A DNA stretch of 10,525 bases. It comes from UBA1738 sp045577675 (lineage in GTDB: Bacteria > Bacillota > Clostridia > UBA1381). Within the stretch, counting starts at the first letter, position 1. Every line of letters begins with the position of its first letter. The stretch covers positions 1-10,525 of the forward strand of contig JAZNIV010000053.1 of NCBI GenBank assembly GCA_045577675.1, read 5' to 3'. Positions 1 to 7,605 of this stretch are shown here, in pieces. The notes under the pieces are model-generated. The model was not told the origin of the DNA. It was given only the letters and a program-made list of their open reading frames with translations, and did not search any database. A program made the translations under genes and the position numbers.

Positions 1-333
1 CTCTACTTCGCCAGTTGCTGTACTATTAATTAATAACCAGTCTCCATTAGCAGTTGTTGGACCCGGTTTTATCCATATAACCTGTTTACCATTTACTTCA
101 CCTGCTACCCAGAAGCTTAATGTGTATGTTCCTTCACCCAAGCTTAGATTATTCTGTTGAATTTGAATGTATCCACTCTGTTCTGAGTCTATGTGTTTTA
201 AAAGAATACTGTTACTTCCGCTATGTGCAATATCATTTGTTACGCATGCGAACACAGTGCTTTCGTTCGGTGTAACTTCATCACCTCTTGCCCAACCTGT
301 GAAATATTCCTCGTAAGCTTCTGTGTATGTAGG
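1..333 (-). repeat. Divergent partial copy 3 of the module
   Basis: Encodes residues 402-512+. It keeps the module start, STVF.CVTN, AHSGSNS and GEGTYTLSFW in register with copies 1 and 2. It then diverges: the Trp-rich DPWR..MVWLWG block is replaced by a shorter GEVNGKQVIWIKPG segment. Confidence 0.75.
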
Positions 334-1536
334 TCCTTCCGGTACTTCAGGGCCACCTCCGGATTCTGTTCCTTCAAATCCACCGTTTGTAAGAAGATTT
401 GTATCATCTCCTTGTGCTACAATGCTGATATCATCAAGATACCAACCCCTTGCCCAGCCTCTACTTGAGATACCCAGTTCGCCCACTGTGCCTCCTGATG
501 GTACTGTAAAGTTCATTGAATACTTTGTCCAATCGCCGTCAGTCTCACCGATATTCATATTTGAAACATAGAACCAGCCGTCACCTGATGATCCCCATAA
601 CCAAACCATCTGTTGCCATCTCCATGGATCATCGTCATGGTCAGCTACTGTACCCGCTGTCCAGAAGCTTACGGTGTATGTTCCTTCTCCAAGGTTTACC
701 ACCTGTTTTATTTTCAGGTCCTTTCCATACTGACTTTCGTCTTCATGTCTTAAAACTACACTGTTATTTCCGCTATGTGCAGCTTCATTTGTTACGCATG
801 AGAATACTGTGCTTCCGTTCTGTGTCAAGTCATCAGCTTTTTCCCAACCTGTAAAACAAGAATCAAGAGTTGTTGTGTATGTAGGGGTAGTCGGTAGGTC
901 TGATTCTTCTCCGGATTCTGTTCCTTCAAATCCACCATTTGTAAGAAGATTTGTATCATCTCCTTGTGCTACAATGCTGATGTCATCAAGATATAAACCG
1001 ATTGTTCCATGTCCTCTAGTAGATATACCTAGTTCGCTGACTGTATTTCCTGATGGTACGGCAAATTCCATTGAATACTTTGTCCAATCGCCGTCAGTCT
1101 CACCAATATTCATATTTGAAACATAGAACCAGCCATCTGAAGATCCCCATAACCAAACCATCTGTTGATGTCTCCATGGGTCATCAACCGGTCTACCTAC
1201 TGTACCTACTGCCCAGAAGCTTAATGTGTATGTTCCTTCTCCTAGGTTTACTACCTGTTTTATTTTCAGGTCCTTTCCATACTGACTTTCGTCTTCATGT
1301 CTTAAAACCACACTGTTATTTCCGCTGTGTGCAATTTTATTTGTTACGCATGAGAATACTGTGCTTCCGTTCTGTGTCAAGCCATCAGCTCTTTCCCAAC
1401 CTGCGAAATAATCATCAAGGGCTGTTGTGTATTCAGGCATTCCATCAAACTCTGTTCCAAGCACTATTTGTGGCATCAAGGATACTGTCATCATCATTCC
1501 CACAAGCAGAGCAATTATTTTTCTCAATTTTTCCAT
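1..1536 (-). CDS. Secreted tandem CBM4/9-like carbohydrate-binding module protein (3' end beyond window)
   Basis: A 512-codon frame stays open from ATG 1536 to the window edge, so the C-terminus is missing. Residues 1-27 look like a signal peptide (basic MEKLRK, then a hydrophobic stretch ending VLG). The rest is tandem modules with an exact 184-residue period: 34-217, 218-401 and 402-512+. Each starts with P-x-YT and a GW, then AHSG(N/S)NS, then GEGTYT(L/V)SFW. Modules 1 and 2 continue with a Trp-rich block (DPWR..QQMVWLWGSS), D(G)DWTKYSM, YLDDISIVA and NLLTNGGFEG. GGFE, AHSG, YTLSFW and LDDISI are hallmarks of CBM4/9-type jelly-roll modules, so binding to a polysaccharide outside the cell is inferred. 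No catalytic domain is visible, but one could follow. The AAGGAG site overlaps the stop of the upstream gene, 13 nt away, suggesting translational coupling. Module 3 diverges after its SFW motif. Confidence is high for the gene, moderate for the ligand class. Confidence 0.88.
   Translation of the reverse strand, partial: MEKLRKIIALLVGMMMTVSLMPQIVLGTEFDGMPEYTTALDDYFAGWERADGLTQNGSTVFSCVTNKIAHSGNNSVVLRHEDESQYGKDLKIKQVVNLGEGTYTLSFWAVGTVGRPVDDPWRHQQMVWLWGSSDGWFYVSNMNIGETDGDWTKYSMEFAVPSGNTVSELGISTRGHGTIGLYLDDISIVAQGDDTNLLTNGGFEGTESGEESDLPTTPTYTTTLDSCFTGWEKADDLTQNGSTVFSCVTNEAAHSGNNSVVLRHEDESQYGKDLKIKQVVNLGEGTYTVSFWTAGTVADHDDDPWRWQQMVWLWGSSGDGWFYVSNMNIGETDGDWTKYSMNFTVPSGGTVGELGISSRGWARGWYLDDISIVAQGDDTNLLTNGGFEGTESGGGPEVPEGPTYTEAYEEYFTGWARGDEVTPNESTVFACVTNDIAHSGSNSILLKHIDSEQSGYIQIQQNNLSLGEGTYTLSFWVAGEVNGKQVIWIKPGPTTANGDWLLINSTATGEVE
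334..885 (-). repeat. Tandem coding repeat, copy 2 (552 bp)
   Basis: Second unit, encoding residues 218-401. It is nearly the same as copy 1, except at the module start, the loop before DPW and the loop before YLDD. These differing positions cluster in probable surface loops. Confidence 0.9.
886..1437 (-). repeat. Tandem coding repeat, copy 1 (552 bp)
   Basis: First 552-bp unit, encoding residues 34-217 of the CBM-like protein. It is near-identical to copy 2 over long blocks: for example, 1253-1308 matches 701-756, and the block encoding the NLLTNGGFEG linker matches apart from scattered substitutions. Two compensating single-codon indels (SSDGW versus SSGDGW, and the RGHGTIG versus RGWARG region) leave the period unchanged. 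Confidence 0.9.
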
Positions 1537-1549
1537 TTTTCTTCACTCC

Positions 1550-4063
1550 TTATTCGTGGATGATTATTTGCTGTATACTTCCATAAGATAAACGGATAAA
1601 GATTTTGTCTTTCTCCATAATATCATATATGCTTGCACTCTTTAGTCCTTCCGTCGGACTATATATATGTACATTTGCTGAATAATCTAGCACATATGCA
1701 TAATTAGTGCCGTTAATTTCAACCAATATTCTGTTTTTGTCTGCCGCAACCGCTTTGACAATTCCCGCCATGTATGAGCTCACTTGATATTGTCTGCCGT
1801 CTAGATACTGACTTCCATCATTTTTTTCCATATCTGACAATTTGAATACAGGTTCAATATTATCTACATATCCTTCCGAATTTACACTCACTTTTATTAT
1901 ATCGCCTTTTTTCACGGCATTGCCGTTTTGATAGGTAAAGGCACCGGCATCCTCCCCGGTCAAAGTGAAATTCTCATAATCTCCTGCATAGCCTGTAGCC
2001 TGAGCACGAATCTCGCCCTCATCAAGAATTGTCTTGACATGTGTTACTATAAACAATGTATCTCTGATTTCAGTGGAGTATCTCATAACCACTAATTTTG
2101 CAAAACCAAATTCATCAAAATCATAGAATGATACGGTATACGGAGTATCTCCTCTAAAGAATCCCGCCGCATCTCTTACTACATACTCGGATCTGTTTCT
2201 ATAGTTAGCAGGGTCCGCAGGAAGAACAATTACTTTTGCATCATCCTCCAAATAATACTTACATTGAGCTGTATTATCATCCGTAAATGTCCTTGCTCCG
2301 GATCTCCAACTCAAGTTTTTACTTGAAGTTTTTGTAAATCCGTTTTCATCTGGGATTGGAGTTTCAGTTGCTGTTTCTATTATCTTAATCTCTTCACTCT
2401 GATTAAATGTAAGCTTTACAACCTCACCTTTTATATCTTTAAGTATTTCATAAGCAGTATCTACATCTAAACGAGAATAGAATGTCCCCTCAAATGTAAA
2501 CTTCGTCGCTATCGGTGCATCAATCCATATACCGCTCATATTCATATATGATGCATATAATCTATCTTTATCCCAATCTCTATATACTCTTTCGATAACA
2601 GCGTATCCATCTTCTGTAACTTTTTCCCAGTATGCCACATTACCTAGAGCATCCATAAAGAAATTATATGTATTTCCAAGGTTAAGGCTTCCTTCTTCAT
2701 TCCTGAACCTCAAAAATGAATTGACAAAAGAATACTCTTCATCGTCTACGAGTATCTCCATATCTATTTCGTTAATGCTCTGAAGCTTTCCCACAAAAGT
2801 ATCACGAGAAACAAGAATTTCAACTACGATGTTTTCATTTGACTTACTTTTTGCAACAACGAGAATATCACCTTTTTTGATATCCGAAAGTTCAACTTCT
2901 CCAAATTCATCGTTTATGGTATATACAACATCTGACACTTCCGTATCAAGGTCTATTGAAACCAAATTTCCTTGGCTTTTGAATTTGTTATAAATAATCT
3001 TTCTGTTTGTGTCTACGGCACCTACTACTACAGTTTCGTATGAATTTATGAATATAACATCATATTTTCCATCGTTGTTGTTGTCCAGTAAACGAAGATT
3101 ACCTGATTCCGGCTTGAAATCCGGCTCAGTATATCCGCCGTAAAATACTCCGTTGTATATTACCCTAGGTACATCTGCGATTTTTAAATACTTTTCTCGG
3201 TTATTTTCATAATATTCCAGTCTGGTATAGTCAGGAGTAATTCTCTTTACATCTCTTGCATCTACTATAAATTCTCTGTTTCGTCCGCCTGTTTCACCTA
3301 TGCATAGAACTATCGGTTCATCATATTCATCATTAAGAACATACGCTTCAACATATTTTCCCAGAAGCTTTCTGCATAGTGTACTGTCTTCCATGGTATA
3401 AAGTGAAGTACCTATCTGAATATGCCCTTCTTTACAGCTAGCTTCCTTGTCCAGCGATGTGATTCCGTTTGATGTTAAAAGTCCTGTGATTTTGTGCACA
3501 TCACGATACTTTGAAAGTAATGTCTGATAATTTTCAATTATGTGTTTTACCTGACCTCCGCTATAAATAGCCACCATAGGTGCTACCTCCAGCATGTTAT
3601 GTAGCATTACTACACATTCATTGAAGGTAATTTCTTCATTTTCTGTCGTTCCCAAGCCTTTTGTTATTCCAAGGGATGATGCAACAGTTTTGATTCCATT
3701 CTCCCCTGTGCTCTTGGCATAGTCTTTATATCCCAAAGTTGCCAACGCATATTCAAGAGCCTCTATCTTAGTGATTGTCTTTCTTCCGTCGTAAATCTCT
3801 CCAAATTCCAGAATACCAACTTCTCTGGCAAAGCTTTCTGCGGAAGGTCTCTCATTTTCTCCGTATAAAAATCCTGACAAAGCTGTCAAAAGATAATCAT
3901 TCGTAACTATGCTTGCTGCTGTCGCTTCTTCAATTCCAAGAACCTGCATAACAGTCTCTTTTTCGTATGTTTTCTCTGCTTCTTCTGCAAAAACATAGCT
4001 TCCCGGCAACAATGTTGCTATAATTGATAACAAACACAGCAACGATGCTATTTTTTTAGTCAT
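1550..4063 (-). CDS. Large exported protein with degenerate SLH-like N-terminus and repeated beta-rich body
   Basis: 837 aa. Residues 1-26 form a clear signal peptide (MTKK, hydrophobic core, then VFA before EEAE). Residues of about 30-160 resemble degenerate SLH repeats: REVGILEFG, ITKIEALEYALATLGYKDYA, ASSLGITKGLG and ITFNECVVMLHNML have the helix-turn spacing of SLH domains, but the usual TRAE motif is eroded to ITKIE and ITFNE. The remaining 670 residues are acidic and beta-rich, with recurring phrases such as KKGDI(L/I)(V/K)V, GKLQSI and GIVKAV, and I-x-G-x-x-Y strands. This suggests repeated small barrels. No enzyme motif or C-terminal membrane anchor is visible. The gene is second in the operon, 19 nt after the SLH gene, with AAGGAG 9 nt before ATG. 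Likely an extracellular structural or surface-layer-associated protein. I cannot name a specific function. Confidence 0.85.
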   Translation of the reverse strand: MTKKIASLLCLLSIIATLLPGSYVFAEEAEKTYEKETVMQVLGIEEATAASIVTNDYLLTALSGFLYGENERPSAESFAREVGILEFGEIYDGRKTITKIEALEYALATLGYKDYAKSTGENGIKTVASSLGITKGLGTTENEEITFNECVVMLHNMLEVAPMVAIYSGGQVKHIIENYQTLLSKYRDVHKITGLLTSNGITSLDKEASCKEGHIQIGTSLYTMEDSTLCRKLLGKYVEAYVLNDEYDEPIVLCIGETGGRNREFIVDARDVKRITPDYTRLEYYENNREKYLKIADVPRVIYNGVFYGGYTEPDFKPESGNLRLLDNNNDGKYDVIFINSYETVVVGAVDTNRKIIYNKFKSQGNLVSIDLDTEVSDVVYTINDEFGEVELSDIKKGDILVVAKSKSNENIVVEILVSRDTFVGKLQSINEIDMEILVDDEEYSFVNSFLRFRNEEGSLNLGNTYNFFMDALGNVAYWEKVTEDGYAVIERVYRDWDKDRLYASYMNMSGIWIDAPIATKFTFEGTFYSRLDVDTAYEILKDIKGEVVKLTFNQSEEIKIIETATETPIPDENGFTKTSSKNLSWRSGARTFTDDNTAQCKYYLEDDAKVIVLPADPANYRNRSEYVVRDAAGFFRGDTPYTVSFYDFDEFGFAKLVVMRYSTEIRDTLFIVTHVKTILDEGEIRAQATGYAGDYENFTLTGEDAGAFTYQNGNAVKKGDIIKVSVNSEGYVDNIEPVFKLSDMEKNDGSQYLDGRQYQVSSYMAGIVKAVAADKNRILVEINGTNYAYVLDYSANVHIYSPTEGLKSASIYDIMEKDKIFIRLSYGSIQQIIIHE

Positions 4064-4082
4064 ATTATGTTTCTCCTTCCGC

Positions 4083-5732
4083 TTATTTCACAAACAAATT
4101 GTAAATCATAACCGCTGCCTGAGCTCTTGTGGCTGTTCCTGTCGGGTCAAACAATCCATCGCCAATACCATTAATAACTCCGGCTTCGTATAGTACATTC
4201 ACCGCATCTTTTGCATAACTGCTTATGTTGTCTGCATCTGCAAACTGAACGCCGTCACGCACTTTATTTATTATGTTTGCATTCTGAGCTGCGCGGTAAC
4301 ACATTACCGCCATGTCCTGTCTTGTTATGTTTGTTCCTACTCCGAAACCATTTTCTGATGTACCATAAATCATTTTGTTGTTATATGCACTTGCTACATA
4401 AGATGCATACCATGCACTGCTATCCACATCATTAAAGGAGCTTTTTGCATCCATATTATGCATACCCGCTGCTACAACAAGCATTTTAACAAATTCTTCT
4501 CTTTTTACAGAATTGTTCGGATTAAAGCTGCCTTTTCCATCACCTGATATGATACCTCTTTCTGCCATAGACATAATAGCTGTCTTTGCCCATGCAACAT
4601 CTTCAATATCATCAAATCCCTTACTGCTGTTATTTCCAACAGGTACACCGGTTAGTGGGTTCGGTGGGGTATTTATTGTGGTACCGCCGTCTCCGCCAGT
4701 GCTGCCTCCTCCACCAGGGTTATTGTTACCAGGGTTGTTCTTAGTAGCTGTATCAATTACCGTAAGCAGATCCTGTACAGTTACTGCCTTTTTATTCTTG
4801 AGCGCAAGAACAATGTCCTCATTTATAGCTGTTTTGTTTGTAGAACTGATATAGTTTGTATATATCGGGTCTCCTGTTATACCAAGGTCCTGCGCATATC
4901 CTGTGATTTTGCTTTCCATAGCATCAAAACGAGTATTGTTTATCACATTCAGCATATTTGCAACTTCATACGCATTCTCGATGTCTTCAAAGCTTGCATA
5001 AGGCTTGTTTGCATAAATATAGTCACATACAAAAGCTTTTGTGCTGTCATCTTCATCAGCATATTTAACATTTTCAAAAGAGAATCCTGTTTTTTCAATA
5101 ACTTCAACGCTCTTATCAGGCAATGTATTAATCGCTTGAATTATTACTTTTTCATTCAAAAGGTTTACAACTTCCGTATCACTCATATCCGCTGTACGAG
5201 CGTCTGCAAAAGTTGCACACACAGAATCTGTTAGTGCAGTATTTCCGTTCTGTGCATCCGCATCCTTTAAATCATTATATATGTCTAAATAAACGCCCAA
5301 AGTTCTTAATGTATCTTCATTACTTCCATTTTCAATAATCGCTTTGACATTCGCCTCAGTTTTAAGGTTACCTGCCACGCTGGTTCTGTCTGCAGGAAGA
5401 GCATAATACATGCTTTCTATATACACATCTCCGTCACCGCTTTTAATGTGCAAATCATATTTGCCATTTACTCCGCCTTCAAGTGTAGCAGGCATTGAAA
5501 AATTAAAGGTTGCTTTACCATTCTCATCAGCTTTAGCCTGCTTCATAGCAATAATATTTTCATCATCGGCAAGAGAGTCGCCTGTTTTGGTCACTATCAA
5601 AGTCCCCCATGTTTCCGCCACTGAATCAATTTCCACCGTCACTTTGTTATCAACCAATGAAACATCTGCAGCAAAAACATTCATGCATATAGAAGATGCT
5701 ACAAAAACGGCGCATAAAATTTTCTTCTTCAT
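4083..5732 (-). CDS. Secreted S-layer homology protein with three C-terminal SLH domains
   Basis: 549 aa, first gene of the exported-protein operon. A signal peptide covers residues 1-21/22 (MKKKILC, hydrophobic core, then VFAAD). Residues of about 23-115 look like a beta-sandwich (AETWGTLIVTKTG, GKYDLHIKSG). Residues of about 120-327 are mostly helical and unrecognised. A Gly/Asn/Pro/Thr linker spans 328-372. Three SLH domains follow at about 373-423, 433-482 and 497-547, marked by FDDI, FNDV and FADA starts and by VKREEFVKML, ITRQDMAVMCY and ATRAQAAVMIY. By family knowledge, SLH triplets bind pyruvylated secondary cell-wall polymers and so tether the protein to the wall. AGGAGG lies 7 nt before ATG. 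Its neighbours suggest it anchors or scaffolds a surface complex. The N-terminal region could be a docking module, but its function is not evident. Confidence 0.9.
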   Translation of the reverse strand: MKKKILCAVFVASSICMNVFAADVSLVDNKVTVEIDSVAETWGTLIVTKTGDSLADDENIIAMKQAKADENGKATFNFSMPATLEGGVNGKYDLHIKSGDGDVYIESMYYALPADRTSVAGNLKTEANVKAIIENGSNEDTLRTLGVYLDIYNDLKDADAQNGNTALTDSVCATFADARTADMSDTEVVNLLNEKVIIQAINTLPDKSVEVIEKTGFSFENVKYADEDDSTKAFVCDYIYANKPYASFEDIENAYEVANMLNVINNTRFDAMESKITGYAQDLGITGDPIYTNYISSTNKTAINEDIVLALKNKKAVTVQDLLTVIDTATKNNPGNNNPGGGGSTGGDGGTTINTPPNPLTGVPVGNNSSKGFDDIEDVAWAKTAIMSMAERGIISGDGKGSFNPNNSVKREEFVKMLVVAAGMHNMDAKSSFNDVDSSAWYASYVASAYNNKMIYGTSENGFGVGTNITRQDMAVMCYRAAQNANIINKVRDGVQFADADNISSYAKDAVNVLYEAGVINGIGDGLFDPTGTATRAQAAVMIYNLFVK

Positions 5733-5847
5733 TATTTATCCTCCTATTCTTTTCTGTACTAAAAGTAGTATTTAACAAATTGTAATAACATTTAGTAATT
5801 TTTAACATATTGATGGTCATTAAACATTCGATATGTATACACTTTGT

Positions 5848-5876
5848 ATGTTATCATTCTTCGTTCAAAGTTACAA
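5848..5876 (-). promoter_or_regulatory. Candidate sigma-A-type promoter for the exported-protein operon
   Basis: On the minus strand, TTGTAA (5876-5871) and TAACAT (5853-5848) are separated by 17 bp, about 115 bp upstream of the SLH gene start. The match is moderate (about 4/6 in each box). Other AT-rich options exist nearer the gene. Confidence 0.4.
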
Positions 5877-5882
5877 TGTTGT

Positions 5883-5917
5883 TTTCTGGCAAAAAAGTAT
5901 TGTTTTTCTGCCAGAAA
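5883..5917. promoter_or_regulatory. Inverted repeat between divergent promoters, candidate operator
   Basis: Perfect 9-bp arms TTTCTGGCA (5883-5891) and TGCCAGAAA (5909-5917) flank a 17-bp spacer. A/T runs inside could extend the stem after one mismatch. The site lies just upstream of the candidate operon promoter's -35 and about 20 bp upstream of the araC -35. Dual control by the adjacent AraC-family protein is an inference. Without a clean T-tract it is less likely to be a terminator. Confidence 0.5.
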
Positions 5918-5937
5918 CATTTTCCAATGTTTTTATA

Positions 5938-5966
5938 TTGCTTTTTCATTCCTTTTAATATATACT
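5938..5966 (+). promoter_or_regulatory. Candidate promoter for the araC-family gene
   Basis: TTGCTT (5938-5943) and TATACT (5961-5966) are separated by exactly 17 bp. The -10 matches consensus at 5/6; the -35 is weak (3/6), as is common for activator-dependent or autoregulated genes. Confidence 0.45.
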
Positions 5967-6002
5967 TGAAATGGTGAAAATAGTTGGCTGAGCGATGAAA
6001 GG

Positions 6003-6893
6003 ATGTGTGATTTTATGTATTTGTATTCAAAAAAAGACTATTTTAAAAATGATGAAAGTGTACATCTGGGTACTATAAGCCAAGAATACGATTCGCAAGA
6101 CGAGCATATTCATGATTTTCTTGAGTTGGTATATACAATATCCGGAACAGTGAATCACAAAATTGACGGACAGACTTATTTGGCAACCCATAACACCCTT
6201 CTCTTTATAGCCCCAGGCCAAATACATTCATTTGCTTCGCAAGGAGCTTGTGAATTTGTAAATATTCTCATAAAACAAGATTTCATAATCGAATACGCAG
6301 TTGATAATGATACTTTTTACAACCTGTTTCGTTTCTTTCTGTCTAATCCGGATGATAAGTTATCAGCTGACTCCCAAATGGTAAAATTCAAGGGCGATGA
6401 TGCGTATGAAATTAAAAATATCATTAATTTTATGCTATCTACAGCAGAGAAAAAAGTACCCAGTCACTCAATGATATTAAACGGTTATGCTCGTGTCGTT
6501 CTTACCAAAATGTTTAATATACTAAACGAGAAAAACCTTGATAGAAACTATCCTAAATCTGTTTTCTTTGAGGTTTTTGATTCCATACTGGATTATATTG
6601 ACAAAAATTACGCTGAGCCTATATCCCTCAGCACCTTGGCGACGCGTTGTTATTTCAGTCCTTCATACATCAGCAAAGAATTTAAGAAAATTTCCGGCAT
6701 GGGCTTTAAAGAATATCTAATAGAAAAAAGAATTACTGAAACAGCGAAATACTTAACACAAACTGAATTTTCTATTGAAGAAATACAATCCAAAGTAGGA
6801 TTTACGGATAAAACACGATTCTTTAAAGAATTCTCTAAGCTTTATGGTTGTACACCTTTGGAATACCGAAAAAACAATCAGACAACAAAGTAA
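6003..6893 (+). CDS. AraC-family transcriptional regulator with N-terminal cupin domain
   Basis: 296 aa as drawn. Residues of about 25-100 form a cupin-type sensor domain (HIHDFLELVYTISG, then APGQIHSF), typical of sugar-sensing AraC/XylS proteins. Residues of about 190-292 hold the double helix-turn-helix: SLSTLATRCYFSPSYISKEFKK, then FSIEEIQSKVGFTDKTRFFKEFSKLYGCTPLEYRK, with the family's F..K..G.TP.EYR ending. The second ATG at 6015 (residue 5) is the likelier start, because the AAAGGA Shine-Dalgarno at 5998-6003 overlaps the first ATG and sits 11 nt before the second. Transcribed divergently from the SLH/CBM operon across an inverted repeat, so it is the obvious candidate regulator of that operon. 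The yesL-like gene on the other side also fits a carbohydrate-response role. The ligand cannot be deduced. Confidence 0.93.
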   Translation: MCDFMYLYSKKDYFKNDESVHLGTISQEYDSQDEHIHDFLELVYTISGTVNHKIDGQTYLATHNTLLFIAPGQIHSFASQGACEFVNILIKQDFIIEYAVDNDTFYNLFRFFLSNPDDKLSADSQMVKFKGDDAYEIKNIINFMLSTAEKKVPSHSMILNGYARVVLTKMFNILNEKNLDRNYPKSVFFEVFDSILDYIDKNYAEPISLSTLATRCYFSPSYISKEFKKISGMGFKEYLIEKRITETAKYLTQTEFSIEEIQSKVGFTDKTRFFKEFSKLYGCTPLEYRKNNQTTK

Positions 6894-6991
6894 TTTTTAG
6901 TATGCTTATAGATTGTGCTAATCTATGTAAATTCCGAAAAAAATGGGTAGATTTATACGATAGAGTATCTACTTGACAGAAACAGTCATAA

Positions 6992-7122
6992 CCACCAGTA
7001 AACTGGTGGCTTGTCCAGCCCCTAGAAGGGGCTATTACAGGCTTAGCCTCTGTAAGAGGCACTGAAGGCTTGACACCTCATTACAATTACAGGCAGCCGC
7101 TCACGTGCGGCTGTCTTTTTTT
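6992..7122 (+). ncRNA. Structured right end of the IS: four hairpins ending in a plus-strand terminator
   Basis: Four near-perfect hairpins follow one another: 6992-7009 (8 bp), 7017-7033 (AGCCCCT/AGGGGCT), 7046-7060 (GCCTCT/AGAGGC) and 7094-7113 (CAGCCGC/GCGGCTG). Only on the plus strand does the last have a T-tract (7116-7122). The end abuts the tnpA stop. It may be a converging RNA of the element, a barrier to transcription, or just folded DNA for TnpA recognition. Transcription is not shown by the sequence; TTGACA at 6973-6978 is a possible -35. Confidence 0.4.
7094..7122 (+). terminator. Rho-independent terminator inside the IS right end
   Basis: A 7-bp GC-rich stem (CAGCCGC/GCGGCTG, 6-nt loop) is followed by GTC and seven T's on the plus strand. 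It could end read-through from araC, or an RNA starting in the element, just before the tnpA coding region. Confidence 0.75.
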
Positions 7123-7124
7123 GC

Positions 7125-7601
7125 CTACTTATTCTTGCCACCCGTAAACGGGTCCATATATTCTTTTATGCTGATTTGGTCTGATGCATAGTCTTCCTCT
7201 AACTGATTCCTTATATATGTTTCTATTACTTTTTTTCTGCCTACTGTATCAACATAATACCCTCTGCACTAAAAATTTCTGCTCCCATATTTATATTTTA
7301 AATTTGCGTGTCTGTCAAATATCACCAATGAACTTTTTCCCTTGAGAAATCCCATGAACTGTGCTATACTTATGTATGGCGGAACACTTACAAGCATATG
7401 TATATGGTCTTTACAAGCTTCGGCTTCTATTATCTCTGCTCCCTTTTGTTCGCAGAGTTTTCGTAAAATTTCTCCTATATCCTTTTTCAATTGACCATAT
7501 ATTTCTTTTCTTCGATATTTTGGTGCAAATACTATGTGATACTGACATCTGTAGCTTGAATGTGCTGTATGCTTTATCTCATTATTTGTTTTCTTCATCA
7601 T
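7125..7601 (-). pseudogene. tnpA: IS200-type Y1 transposase TnpA, interrupted by in-frame TAG
   Basis: Codons 1-110 encode the usual start of IS200 TnpA, including YHIVFAPKYRRK and the HUH motif H66-I67-H68 (KDHIHML). Codon 111 is TAG (7271-7269), where the family has Trp (RNFW.RGYY). The same frame then continues with CRGYYVDTVG, VIETYIRNQLEED and MDPFTGG to a TAG at 7127-7125, giving 158 codons, the normal length. The catalytic tyrosine, by family alignment Y129 in ETYIRNQ, lies after the stop, so the 110-aa product cannot cleave DNA unless the amber codon is suppressed. A single G-to-A change explains it. GGAGG (7615-7611) is 9 nt before the first of two tandem ATGs and lies in a hairpin arm. 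Confidence 0.9.
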
Positions 7602-7605
7602 TGTT

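Noticed and set aside
1..333. CRISPR-like or phase-variable short repeat array at the left edge
   Set aside because: The periodicity is 552 bp, in frame and coding; there is no short repeat-spacer pattern.
223..1586. Plus-strand ORFs opposite the tandem-repeat gene
   Set aside because: They repeat with the 552-bp period and lack ribosome binding sites; they are antisense shadows of the CBM-like gene.
4211..5775. Plus-strand ORFs opposite the SLH gene, including a Pro-rich one
   Set aside because: The Pro-rich stretch is simply the complement of the Gly-rich linker; no start signals.
6917..6935. ATAGATT-GTGCT-AATCTAT hairpin after araC as its terminator
   Set aside because: AT-rich 7-bp stem with no T-tract following; weak as a terminator.
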